Shown piece after piece: positions 22,251 to 31,850 of a DNA stretch of 64,000 bases; position 1 is the first letter of the stretch, and every line of letters begins with the position of its first letter. Location: NCBI RefSeq assembly GCF_963678635.1, contig NC_087064.1:67816025-67880024 (forward strand). Reading direction: 5' to 3'. The DNA comes from Symsagittifera roscoffensis (taxonomy: Eukaryota; Xenacoelomorpha; Acoela; Convolutidae). The position numbers and the translations under genes were made by a program. The notes beneath the pieces were generated by a model that was not told where the DNA came from, did not search any database, and saw nothing but the letters and a program-made list of their open reading frames with translations.

Positions 22251-23663
22251 TAGGCTTCTGCACCATGACCAATCCAATTGAGTTCATTGGAGCTTCTGGA
22301 GCGTGCCCATGAGCTGGTCAAATCCTTGAATGTGGAAGTGTTCCCTGGAGCGTTAAAGGCGGAACAGAAAATTGGAAGCTGGCGAAAGCTCTTGAAAACG
22401 AAATGAATCTGAAACATAGCGAGGAGTATCATAAGACAGTCTGCTCGAAGTATCTGGTGGGATCTAGCGCGGCACCGTATTGCAACAGTAAATAGCCGAC
22501 GCACCTTGTGATTGTAGATGCCAGAACGCAACATAGACTGATTGATCAGCTCTTCTCGGTGCCGAAGTGCGTGAGACTGTCGAAAATGTCTAAAAAATCC
22601 CATGAGCTACTGACGAAGATCATTCGGGCAGTCCCGGAGAGGTCTAGGGATGAAATAGAAGAGATAGTGGGAGAAGAATTCGTGAAGTGGAGCGAAGGAA
22701 ACATCAGCGAGTTCCAACGAAAGAAGGCGAAAGGGATGATGTCAAGCGAGTTTCCCCACGGTAGATGAGAAAGATGAAACGCATCAGACGACGTGGAGAT
22801 CGAACCCCTACTGATAGCATCGGATTATCGAACTTGGAGGAATATCCTGCTAAGTCATGGAGAGTATCCGTATCACTGCCTGGCGCATACCTTTTGGTAC
22901 CCCAAGAGAGCAAACCTAGTCCTGGTTTGGGATGCAGAGGAGTTATTCACCATGGGATTGCCTGATCAAGCCCAGAACGTGACGATATTGTTGGTCAGCG
23001 CCATGCTAGCAGTGAGATGGCCGGAAGTCAAGGAAGGGACGACTGAACAGGAGATGGCCGCGCCAGCTCCAGAGCAGCTGAGCAGAGTGAACCTCATTAA
23101 GAGACTGGATCTGCTCAGACCTACTTGTAGAGTTCTGAGAATACCGAAGGCGATAGAAAGAATATGGGCAAGACGAAGATTGATGCCTTGGTTCCGTGTA
23201 GTGATGAGAGCATGGGTGTATGAAAGCGCGAAGCGTCATACGTCCCGAAACACGGAAGACTATCAGTCCGTCCAGCTAGATATAGGACCGGGAGCCTATA
23301 AAAGAGAATTCCTGACTCATAGGAATGCTGTGACTACAGTGCTAAAAAAGAGTAGCTGGGTTGTCTTGCAACACAGAACAAGAGAAGAAAGAGGTCTTAC
23401 AAGCTGACCTAGAGCGAAATGTGAGCCTGTGTCTGCATAACAGCTTCTGCAAGAATCGAGAGCAGAAAGTAAACGTGGATCTACTGCCGCAAACAGAGCA
23501 CGAAAGCTGGGTCACGGCCCGTAACTCTTTGGACATGCTACAGAAAGTCTTGGAAGAAAGTGAGATGGGAAAGCAGGAACTGGAAGCGATGGAGTGTAGA
23601 TTGAAGACGGGACACGAAATAGAAGTGGAGAGAGATGGAAAACTTTATCGTTGTAGTGTGTGA
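22251..23663 (+). pseudogene. Giant ORF, C-terminal part
   Basis: Stretches 22508-22768, 22793-23407 and 23361-23663 carry the end of the coding continuum; the last ends at a TGA after YRCSV. The middle stretch (204 codons) includes PYHCLAHTFWYPKRANLVLV, and the last is helical and charged. No catalytic motif or known domain was identified, and in particular no reverse transcriptase, transposase or polymerase motif. Confidence 0.4.
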
Positions 23664-24176
23664 AAACTTGAACTAATCAACCAAGATTGATTGTTTAAAA
23701 TTTTTAAACTTTTTTTTGTTTTGAGCTTGTTTGGTCGAATGAGATTTTGAAACTGTTAAGAAATGTTGCAATTGTTGTATAAAAATGAAAAACTATAGTT
23801 GATCATGATTTATATATATTTATCGGCCTTAGGTGAGTGTTTCTACCAATTTAAACCTGACTGAATTTTTTAACCTGTGTAGGACACATCTTCTTTTTGT
23901 GGCGATCCGGCAGGGTTTGGGTACGCTCGCTTGAAGAGGTTGAGTACCTCATTAACTTTCCTAGCCAGAGAGTTTCTTAATTTTAATTTTGAGGGCAACA
24001 GCATAAATAAATGATTATATTTTGTGAGCGACGTTAAGACAATTTTACCGGGTGCGTGGCCATGCCACGTCCCAACTCTTTTTAAAATCAGCGAGAGCGA
24101 GAAGAAATTTTACGGTGAAATGACATAAGTAGTCAGAAAAGAAATTTTATCCAGGACACTCCTCATAGTGCAAATT
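23664..24176 (+). other. Non-coding 3' flank of the giant ORF
   Basis: An AT-rich stretch with no open frame. It includes a GC-richer patch at about 23895-23960 and a short inverted repeat GGGTGCGTGGCCATGCCACG around 24050. It is the expected place for a 3' terminal repeat of the element, but no partner sequence was found in the window. Confidence 0.4.
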
Positions 24177-24220
<44 letters not shown>

Positions 24221-24221
24221 G
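24177..24221. repeat. (TTG)n microsatellite, the (CAA)n tail of the minus-strand LINE
   Basis: About 15 uninterrupted TTG triplets. On the - strand this reads (CAA)n directly downstream of the LINE 3' untranslated region, so it is best read as the LINE tail rather than an independent microsatellite. Confidence 0.8.
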
Positions 24222-24267
24222 GGGATTCACAGCACTGCTGTTGGGATTCTTGGTCCCGGCGTCTTCT

Positions 24268-24784
24268 CTAAAACAATGTCCACTTGTTTCTGCACGTGAT
24301 ACAATCACAGAATAATTGCCACGTGCACGTTGTCATTTCTGAAAATCGCTCGTTTACAAATTTCCACATCGTGTTTAAAATTCTCGTCTTGAGGCCGATT
24401 CGTTTATCAAAATGAATATATGGTTCTAATCGATTTACAATCCTACTGGTTCTGAAAACAAATTCGTTTCTCGCTTTTTCCGTTCTCACTTTTCGCATCT
24501 CAAAAATTTCTGTATTTCTAGCCCGTGTGGTTCGCCTGTTTAACACTATTTCATTTCGTTCATTAGAATCAAGACTGGCAAGAAGTAAGATGTTATTTAG
24601 CTGGATGAACATGGGCAGGGGTAAAATGTTTAGCAAGCGTAGTTCGTTGATGTACACTCCCGTTTTATTTCCAACGGATTACTTTCTTTTGAAATCGCTC
24701 CAACTGCAATTGATCCCCCCTCGATATATGTGTACATGAGAGTCCGTATAATAACACTGGGAGTATTAGTGACTTATATAGGCC
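24268..24784 (-). pseudogene. LINE A ORF2 C-terminal end
   Basis: Directly after the TAA that closes the main ORF2 frame, the same frame continues with GLYKSLILPVLLYGLSC and FQKKVIRWK. This is the conserved RT-distal region of CR1/L2-like LINEs. Then a frame change near 24660 leads into 24657-24268, a basic 129-codon end. The TAA is thus a nonsense mutation and not the natural end of ORF2. Confidence 0.75.
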
Positions 24785-27097
24785 TTACTTTACAAACGTA
24801 TTTATCTTTGCTGATAGGTTTCTTCTCAGGAGGTACAGTACTTGGTTTGCCTTCTTTAATCTTGTTTCAATGTGTACCTTCCAACTTAAATCGCCCGACA
24901 CAAAAATTCCCTGATCTTTCACAACCATCGATGTTCCAAGCACTACACCAAAAAGCATAGAGTTAGCGTCTCCGCCCCTAAAACTTACTTTTGCACATTT
25001 ATCTAGTGCTAATTCCATTTTGTTTTCAGTTACCCACTGCTGAATTTTGTCCAGATCTTCTTGAATTTCAATTGATGTTTTTTTGATGGAAAGTAGTTTA
25101 AGATCATCCGCAAAAATATATGGTTCAGAGAATTTGAGTACTTCAGGTAGGTCGTTAATAAAAATGCAAAAGAGCAGTGGTCCTAAAAGTGATCCTTGGG
25201 GAACACCACTAGTGACTTCTAAAACTTTTGAGCTGATATTGTCTACTCGTACAAACTGTTTCCTGTTTTTCAAATAGTCATAGAGTACCTCTAACATGCA
25301 GCCTCCTATTCCTATAAGTGCAACTTTCTTAAGTAGATCAAAATGCGGAACTTTATCAAAGGCTTTTGCAAAGTCAGTGTAGAATGCTACAATTTCTGCG
25401 TTTGAGTCATTGTCAAGCGCTTCATATATTTCTTTCAGGAAAGAGAGCATGTTTGTCAAAACTGATCTACCTTTAGTAAAACCGTGTTGATGTTTCGTCA
25501 AATACCAGGCAAAGTAAGGGTACAGGTCTTTGTATATACATTTTTCAAGGACTTTGCTGTCAATATTTAATAGCGATACTGGTCGATAGTTGTTCACCAT
25601 TTTTCGGTCACATTTTTTGTGAACAGGAGTAACTGCAGCTGTTTTCCATGAATCAGGTATTTTTCGTAGGCGTTTTACGTTTCTCAAAAGTTTGTTCATA
25701 GGTTTGCATATATTGCGGTTCGTTTTCTGAAAAAAGCTAGGTGGCAACCCATTTGGGCCGCGTGACTTTGTTACGTCCAGAGTTGATAAAATCTCACTTA
25801 CTGTCTTTTTCGATATATCAAAATTCGTTAACAAGGGATTTTCAAATTGAATATCTCTAATACTAAAACTTTCTTTAGGATTAAAAACTGAATGAAAGAA
25901 GTCGTTTAGCATGTTGACTTGTTCGTTTGGATTTGTGCTTTCAACTTCATCTTTTATGAGTAACTTAGGAAGACTTGTATGTTTATTCAAGTTCTTTAGG
26001 TGTTTAAAAATTACATTAGTGTTCCGTGTTCTAAACAATTCCTCTTGGTAGTTTTTCCTGTCCAATTCCGATGATTCAGTTACTAAATTTTCAAACAGTT
26101 TAACTTGTTGTCTTCTGTAGTTGGTCGGTTTGAGTATACATGATTGCCGTTTTGTTTGTAACTTTTTGATCAAATTTGAAGTGCTACTTGTTATCCAAGG
26201 TGGAAGTGATTTCCTATGTCTTGTTCTGAGAGGCACAAAACTCTTAATGATTTCATCCAAATATTGGGTGTACTCCTCATGCATTTTGTTAATGTTTGTG
26301 TGGCATACTGGTTCAAATGGGTTCTCGTTTATAAAATTGTTTATTCCTTCAAAATCGGCATTTCCAAAACTTCTAAAATTTTCCAAGTATGGTTTCGGCT
26401 CTGATACCGTGCATTCAATAGACAACATTATGGAATTGTGATCTGAGCAGTCATAAATCTTGGAAACGTTAAAATCTTGTTCGGCACTTGTATAGCAATT
26501 CCGATAAAAGGCTACGTCTAGTATGTTCTTCACACATGTTGGGAAATCTATCGCCTGCCTAAAGAGTCCATTTTCAAAAATTTGCAGTATTTGGTTTTCT
26601 TCCTCGTCTGTACTGGTGAGGGTGTTCCAGTTTGTTTCTGGGAAATTTAAATCCCCACATAAGAGAAGCGGTTTGTTTTTAGGAATGGCTTTGATCAGTT
26701 GTTCAAATTCATGCACTTTGTATCTGTAATTACTGTTTTTTGGCGGATTGTAGAATGAGCCAATTATCATTTCAGTTTGATGAAGTTTTATACTACATAG
26801 CACACATGAATCAGGAATGTCATGTTTGGTGGATAAGTCCTCGGTAATTAGACTATTCTTGACAGCTATTAGGCTGCCTCCGTGACAGTTTTTACCACTC
26901 ACAATAGCTCTATCAGATCTATAGATGTTATATTCACTTAGAAAAAGCCCTGATGATTGAATATTCTCGTTAAGCCAAGTTTTGCTTAAGCATATGACAT
27001 TAAAATTTCCAACTGCATTTGCATTTGCTAGCTTAGTTCTTCTCTCTATGTTGATTAGGCTTCTAGTATTTAGTTGCAGAATGTTGAGGAATCCTAG
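24785..27097 (-). CDS. LINE A ORF2: endonuclease and reverse transcriptase
   Basis: About 770 codons read from CTA 27097 directly after the ORF1 stop. The N-terminus LQLNTRSLINIERR and FNVICLSKTWLNENI is the start of the LINE apurinic-type endonuclease. Further motifs are LLLCGDLNFPETNW and DCSDHNSIML. The RT has TDFAKAFDKVPH, SGVPQGSLLGPLLF and the catalytic FADD box (Asp-Asp at 25108-25103). The endonuclease N-terminus precedes the first ATG by far, so full-length protein needs readthrough of the ORF1 UGA or a non-AUG start. The enzyme nicks target DNA and primes reverse transcription of the LINE RNA. The frame closes at TAA 24787-24785. Confidence 0.85.
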   Translation of the reverse strand, partial: LGFLNILQLNTRSLINIERRTKLANANAVGNFNVICLSKTWLNENIQSSGLFLSEYNIYRSDRAIVSGKNCHGGSLIAVKNSLITEDLSTKHDIPDSCVLCSIKLHQTEMIIGSFYNPPKNSNYRYKVHEFEQLIKAIPKNKPLLLCGDLNFPETNWNTLTSTDEEENQILQIFENGLFRQAIDFPTCVKNILDVAFYRNCYTSAEQDFNVSKIYDCSDHNSIMLSIECTVSEPKPYLENFRSFGNADFEGINNFINENPFEPVCHTNINKMHEEYTQYLDEIIKSFVPLRTRHRKSLPPWITSSTSNLIKKLQTKRQSCILKPTNYRRQQVKLFENLVTESSELDRKNYQEELFRTRNTNVIFKHLKNLNKHTSLPKLLIKDEVESTNPNEQVNMLNDFFHSVFNPKESFSIRDIQFENPLLTNFDISKKTVSEILSTLDVTKSRGPNGLPPSFFQKTNRNICKPMNKLLRNVKRLRKIPDSWKTAAVTPVHKKCDRKMVNNYRPVSLLNIDSKVLEKCIYKDLYPYFAWYLTKHQHGFTKGRSVLTNMLSFLKEIYEALDNDSNAEIVAFYTDFAKAFDKVPHFDLLKKVALIGIGGCMLEVLYDYLKNRKQFVRVDNISSKVLEVTSGVPQGSLLGPLLFCIFINDLPEVLKFSEPYIFADDLKLLSIKKTSIEIQEDLDKIQQWVTENKMELALDKCAKVSFRGGDANSMLFGVVLGTSMVVKDQGIFVSGDLSWKVHIETRLKKANQVLYLLRRNLSAKINTFVK

Positions 27098-27103
27098 TCA
27101 ATG
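27085..27103 (-). promoter_or_regulatory. Candidate UGA-CUA stop-codon readthrough site between LINE ORF1 and ORF2
   Basis: On the - strand, ORF1 ends CAG CAT TGA and the next codons are CTA GGA TTC in the same frame, leading straight into the endonuclease. UGA followed by CUA is an established leaky stop context in animal and viral mRNAs. There is no other stop between 27097 and 24787. Confidence 0.55.
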
Positions 27104-27634
27104 CTGGGGTTCCTGAACTTCAGTGTCAATAGTTACTTTCACACCATCATTGAACAATTCTAGATTCCTTATTTTCAGCTTTTCGCGAGGAACGCCTTCA
27201 TCTAGTAGTTGTCTTCGTTTCTTAAGGATTTCGTTCTCTTTAATTGCACTCTCTTTGGTCAATGCTGGTAGCAGGTAGACCTCTTTTCCGACCAATTGTT
27301 CTCGCTTTTCTCGGCTTTTTGCTAGTACTAGTCGTGCTTCATGTTCGCTAATTACAGTTACCAGCAGTGTTCTTGGCTTCATTCGATTACGATCAAATTT
27401 TCCCAGTCGTTTTAGTTCTATTATTTTCGGCTTCACTCCAATTATGTCTAGTATTTCGTTTACTTCGTCATTTGTTTGGACAATGTTTTCTCCTTTTGTT
27501 TTCTCAGGGTCCTCTTTGACCCCTTGTATCCTAAAACTTTGATTTATGTTGTGATCAGAGTTAGATCTGGCAGCATGTTGAGTGGTTTGAGCTTGATTTA
27601 TCCGGGTGGTGGTTTCAGCAGCTAACAACGGCAC
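27098..27634 (-). CDS. LINE A ORF1, RNA-binding C-terminal half
   Basis: 178 codons ending at TGA 27100-27098. The middle SFRIQGVKEDPEK through RTLLVTVISEHEARLVL resembles the RRM-like core of LINE ORF1 proteins. The end RRQLLDEGVPREKLKIRNL resembles the following C-terminal domain. It would bind LINE RNA in the RNP. Its upstream part lies in another frame (27615-28013), so a frameshift lesion sits near 27620. The start codon given by the first start-like codon of this frame is probably not the real start. Confidence 0.65.
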   Translation of the reverse strand: MPLLAAETTTRINQAQTTQHAARSNSDHNINQSFRIQGVKEDPEKTKGENIVQTNDEVNEILDIIGVKPKIIELKRLGKFDRNRMKPRTLLVTVISEHEARLVLAKSREKREQLVGKEVYLLPALTKESAIKENEILKKRRQLLDEGVPREKLKIRNLELFNDGVKVTIDTEVQEPQH

Positions 27635-28013
27635 TATAAGTTTTTTCCACTTTATCGCATGTCGTTTTCATTGCATTTCCAATTTTTTGATCTACTAAAT
27701 CGGTAAGTCTTCTTTCCATGCTTTTAAGGCTTTCAGTTACATCAATGTTTGAGAGCTTCTCGTCTATGTTGGCCAGGGTTTTGCATCTTATAAAGTTGTC
27801 TCGTTCATTATTTTGCACACAAGTATTACAAAGCAACATGACATTCGGCCCTAGTTCTTTTATTCCATTTATGGCCACTAGAGACAACCCAACACAAATT
27901 GGTTCCAAATGCATTTGAGCGTTGCATGCGACACAAGTGTATGTTTTCTCGTTGCCGGCAAAGCCTCTTTTACATGTTTTGCAGTTTTTGCCCCCTTTTT
28001 GCTTATACTATGG
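27615..28013 (-). CDS. LINE A ORF1, PHD-like zinc finger and coiled coil
   Basis: Read from the first codon after TAG at 28014-28016. The N-terminus has C-x2-C (CKTC), C-x2-C (CVAC), H (QMHLEPIC) and a final C-x2-C (CNTC), the spacing of a PHD-type finger as found in ORF1 of CR1-type LINEs. After it, EKLSNIDVTESLKSMERRL is a likely coiled coil used for ORF1 trimerisation. The frame ends at a TGA inside the start of the next ORF1 segment. Confidence 0.6.
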
Positions 28014-28027
28014 ATAGAAAAACAGTT

Positions 28028-28135
28028 AAACCTGGTGGTTCCCGAAAAGGGGAGGCCTGTGGCTCACTCAGGGGAAAAAGAAGAAATAGACAAACCTGGT
28101 GGTTCCCGAAAAGGGGAGGCCTGCGGTTCACTATT
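28028..28135. repeat. Two-copy direct repeat, period 64 bp, between LINE ORFs
   Basis: The block starting CCTGGTGGTTCCCGAAAAGG at 28031 recurs at 28095, about 40 bp each and nearly identical. Each copy can fold a small CCC-GAAAA-GGG hairpin. It lies in the spacer between the SGNH ORF and ORF1. Confidence 0.85.
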
Positions 28136-28145
28136 TCTACTTACG

Positions 28146-28748
28146 CTAATAGGGGCACTGACAGTTCTTGAAACGACACTCGTAATATACCAGATGTCCT
28201 TCTGTATTGCAGATGTTCGAATGTTTATCGTATAAGATTTTATTCTTGAGAATACTTTTAATGCCCTTCAGACCTTCTTCACTGAGGTGCACTTCGTCAG
28301 TTTTCAAATGATATGAGCTGTGGATTTTTTCACTCACTCCTCTAAACTTCCAAGTTCCTTTTATCTTTCTTAGGAATTCGTTTATTTTTGCAGATCGAGC
28401 TCGGTTCTCACTACGATGAGGGATTCCGATGACGAAAACTTTTTTGGCTCGTTCACACAGCTCCTCGGCTAGCTTCGACAGTTCTTCAGCAATGTCGCCT
28501 GCAGGTATACTGGAGGGGTCTTTGCCGTTGAAGGCGTCGTTTCCGCCGATGAGCAGAGCGATGATGTTGAATTTGCCTTTCTCGGGTAAGAAGTTTTGGA
28601 CCGCACCAATTCGGGCCCCAGGTAGGGACAAGATATTGAAATTTGGAAAATCAAGATGGCGTGCTTGAGAATCCGCAATCAGGAGATTTTTTGAAGATGA
28701 TGTCTTGAGCAAGTGATATCTTCTGTCGGACATTTTATCGCGGGGCAA
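28146..28748 (-). CDS. LINE A SGNH-hydrolase (esterase) ORF
   Basis: A 200-codon intact frame with SGNH blocks: LLIADSQARH (block I with Ser), LPGAR (Gly in the second block), LLIGGNDAF (Asn of block III) and DEVHLSEEG (catalytic Asp and His). Such esterase domains are known in ORF1 of CR1-type LINEs. Here it is a separate ORF upstream of the PHD finger, whereas in CR1 ORF1 the PHD finger comes first. It ends with a Cys/Tyr-rich tail (ECRFKNCQCPY). The enzyme may act on lipids or RNP-membrane contact; its role in LINEs is not settled. Confidence 0.75.
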   Translation of the reverse strand: MPRDKMSDRRYHLLKTSSSKNLLIADSQARHLDFPNFNILSLPGARIGAVQNFLPEKGKFNIIALLIGGNDAFNGKDPSSIPAGDIAEELSKLAEELCERAKKVFVIGIPHRSENRARSAKINEFLRKIKGTWKFRGVSEKIHSSYHLKTDEVHLSEEGLKGIKSILKNKILYDKHSNICNTEGHLVYYECRFKNCQCPY

Positions 28749-31579
28749 CCATTGCTACCCCGGTAAACATTTCAAGTATCTGAAGCCAGTTGTGAAAATG
28801 TTAGAAAGCAGTGCAATGTAGTACGATGCCACTTATGACAGACACGCAGTGAGTTGAGGTGACAAGGATAAAGTTTCATTTTCTAATGCTATTTGTAAAT
28901 TGATTATATAAAACTGGATCCCCACTTGAAGATAACACGAAGTTATGCATTCACTGGGGACATTGAAGGGGACTGTCTCGGGATTATGTCGATTCTGCCG
29001 GATTGTCACAGTCGGGCCCTCCGACGAGAATAAAACACACGTTAATGACGTTAGGGACAAATTTGTGAGGAAAAGGAGGGTATGAAAATTCTGGAAATTT
29101 AAAGTTTTAAAATCTCGAATTGCGACAGAAATTTTCCCGGTAATTTAGAAAAACGGCCATATTTGGTAAGAAAAGAGAAAAAACAGACAACCGGATTAGC
29201 GAGACGAGATTAAATCGATAAACCAAGAAAACCAGAAGTGCCTTATCGTTACAATCACGCACGATAAGACGCGTAACTGGAGCCGACAAAAAGAAAGGAG
29301 GCTTCAGTGGGATATCCGGAGCGGACAAGTACCGCCCGTGTCGCGAGATTGAGGAGATAAGAGTGCTATCTCAGAGGGAGAGTAGAATTGGAGACCGGTG
29401 TTCAAGGACTTAGCGGACTGTAAAACTTAACTTTTAGGTGCTGTGATGCCCTGAGTAGTTGAATTAACTCCAATTTCATTTTGTATTTCAGAGCATAAGT
29501 AGCTAAAAAGAGGACAATTCAAGCCAATCCCAATAGATTTAGTATATGATTGTCACTAAAAACATAGTAAATAATGGTTTCCAAGCCGTGTTTTCAAAAG
29601 TAATCGCCTAGTCTGGGGATCCGAGACCCAGTTACGAGATTATTTTTGCATGTAAACGAAAGCTGATCAAAAGTCGCTTGACTGTTGGCCTAAAAATGGT
29701 AACTTTTTACGTAGCCCTAAACAGACCAGAAAACTAACTGGCTAGGTCGAGACGGTGAAAACGAGTAAGATTAAGGTAATTGATGCCTGCCAGTTGTCAA
29801 TAGGTGCTTTTTCTACGCTCCGTCACTGTCGTATTTGGGTCAAGAATTTTTCGAGCAGCCAGATGGACGTATGATGGTTAATTTAGGCATTTGAGGAGAC
29901 AGGAAACGTAAAATTGCGCAGTTAGAAGAAAACCATTATTTGGTAAGCTGAACAAACGTGCAATTCACTGAAAATCAGGAACACGCAATTAAAAATGAGA
30001 AAAATAGCCAAGTAAGCTTGGATTGTTTGGGCGAGTTAAATAAGTATACGTTTGAGTGCAATTAAGGCAAACGAAAAAGATTGAAAACAGTTTCATCTGT
30101 ACGGTTGGAAAAAATGAAATACACTGTAGTCTGTGGGATGGTGATAAAACTACGTAGATTTTAAGGAACCGACAAAATTTTGCAGTCGGGGAGTTTGGCT
30201 TTTTTTCAACCTTTTTATTTGAAATTAAAACTGTGGTACGACAAAACGTTAAGATATAAATGGTTTTAACACCAAAAACCACATTGTGGTTCCATTGGAA
30301 CGCTTGAAATTATCAAGTTTTTTAAATCCGCCGCCACTATCTTTCGAAGAATTGCAAAAATCTTCAAGATCACATAAAGGATGCCGAAAGATACCTTGAT
30401 ATCACGAGACGCTCGGAGCAAGAAGCGTAAAACTCGGGGACACTCGAAAATGTCTGCAGATGACACCGGTCAACTGTTGAAAAAAGGAAGGAGGAGTGCT
30501 TGACTGTTTATAGTAGTGAAATAAAAAAACTCTTTTTATTGATGCGTTAAAACGATGTTTTGAATTTAGAAAAATGGAAATGGCTCCAGAAAACGAAATT
30601 TAAAAAATATATATACTGAGACATTTTTGTTAGCAATGTTGCAGACTTGATTTTAAAGCTCGAACTAATCGACATAAAGCTTCAACGCATTCTGATATAG
30701 ATTTGGTTGAACATGCTATAATGTAAGGCTAAAACTATCAAAGCCAACTACTCGAAATTGCGATAGGAGTTCGATTAGACTTTGAAATTTGCGAACTTTG
30801 AAATTCGGAATAGACGTTACCGAAGTTGGTTTGAAAGCGAAATAGACGTTACCGAAGTTGGTTGGCATGCCTTTTCTGGCACCAAAACTGCCTCAAGATT
30901 TTCTAGGCAATCAAATCGCAAAGCCCTCCTCAGGCAGAGCTTTTCTTCTGCTCAGATTTCTTCTGTTTGAGAGCCACGACGACTCTACTGAACCAATCAG
31001 AAGCGACTAGGCGGTCTGACGCTCGTTCCATGGGCTGCCGGTAAGCAGCTTTGTAGGACGTAATGATAGCAGGCTCCCTAGCCTCTAGTAGGGTTATTAC
31101 GTTGTCGGTTTGTACCTCTGGTTGGGGTAGAAAAGTACGAGAGATAGTATCTCTGCTGGCCCTTGAGCCAATGATTATAGAGTGGGTCATTCTTCACCTC
31201 AGGTGTGACGCAAGTGAATGAATGTTAGAAAGCAAGTAGAAATAGGTGAAGTTGTTGGAATCCATTTTCCCTTTCGTGGAGCGGCAAACCGATGCAAGCT
31301 TGAACATAACAGCAGAAAATCGTTTACAAAGGTTAGAAAACTTGTCCAAGAGATAAGATATACCGCTTGGTGGGAGTAATGATACATCAGTTAAGGTTCT
31401 CGATTACATTGAATTGCCGGGATGGGTATATCAAATGTTGATAATGGGTCCGAAGCACCCAATTAGAGACACGTTTTCATTTTTCACAGTAAAAGAATGC
31501 AGATCGCTCGCAAAGTTCAATTTATCGACACCTCTATAACCGCTATTGTAGAGGAAAGACAGCTAAGACAAATTAACAT
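28749..31579. other. Stretch of 2.8 kb without a recognised gene
   Basis: Moderately AT-rich. Short open frames exist (for example 31190-30930 on the - strand, 86 codons, and 30282-29989), but none shows family motifs or splice-supported continuity. A Lys/Ser-rich end makes 31190-30930 look incidental. The 5' exons of host gene 1 might lie here but I could not identify them. Confidence 0.5.
30809..30863. repeat. Two-copy direct repeat, period 32 bp
   Basis: AATAGACGTTACCGAAGTTG plus three bases occurs at 30809 and again at 30841, identical by eye. Confidence 0.85.
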
Positions 31580-31848
31580 TAGGACGATGCATATATTGCT
31601 GTTATATGACTTCATTGATACAACGATACAGCTTGCTGAGAGATAAGCTTTTTTATAACACTGAGTTCACCTTTATAGAGGCAATAAAAGACGCACTACT
31701 AACGCAACATATCAAAGAGCCTACAAGGCTAACTGGTAGAGACAAGGCATCACTGTTTGATGTTGTGATGTCAGATATAGTCTTAAAAGATCTAGACATC
31801 ACGTTAGAGGCGCCAATCGGAAAAAAGACCACGTCCTTGTCAAGATAG
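31580..31848 (+). pseudogene. LINE B endonuclease C-terminal part
   Basis: FIEAIKDALLTQHIKEPTR and GRDKASLFDVVMS, then LEAPIGKK, are the last conserved blocks of the LINE apurinic-type endonuclease. The frame is lost at an A-run near 31822, beyond which the RT-leading sequence continues in the next frame. The catalytic His near the end of the domain is in the shifted frame. Confidence 0.75.
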
Positions 31849-31850
31849 AT

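Larger units (their letters stand above)
24177..28748 (-). mobile_element. CR1/L2-like LINE, nearly full length (LINE A)
   Basis: On the - strand the order is an SGNH-hydrolase ORF, a PHD/coiled-coil segment, an ORF1 with an RRM-like part, an ORF2 with apurinic-type endonuclease and reverse transcriptase, the ORF2 C-terminus and a (CAA)n tail. Only a handful of lesions are visible: a frame change near 27620, a TAA at 24787-24785 and a frame change near 24660. This copy is therefore much younger than the Ty3/Gypsy copies. The 5' end is not defined; 28748 is the start of the first ORF. Confidence 0.8.

Noticed and set aside
1-23663. Alternative genetic code as an explanation for the many in-frame stops
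   Set aside because: TAA, TAG and TGA all occur, together with frameshifts and deletions, and the stops differ between the tandem copies. The host exons and the LINE ORFs use normal stops. Pseudogene decay explains it better.
24785-24787. Natural end of LINE ORF2
   Set aside because: The same frame continues with conserved LINE sequence (YKSLILPVLLYG) right after the TAA, so this is a nonsense mutation.
28028-28135. Small CRISPR or terminator-like hairpin pair
   Set aside because: Only two copies, in the spacer of a LINE; best described as a two-copy direct repeat.
30930-31190. 86-codon minus-strand frame as an exon
   Set aside because: No convincing splice sites with matching phase and no known motif; possibly an old element fragment.
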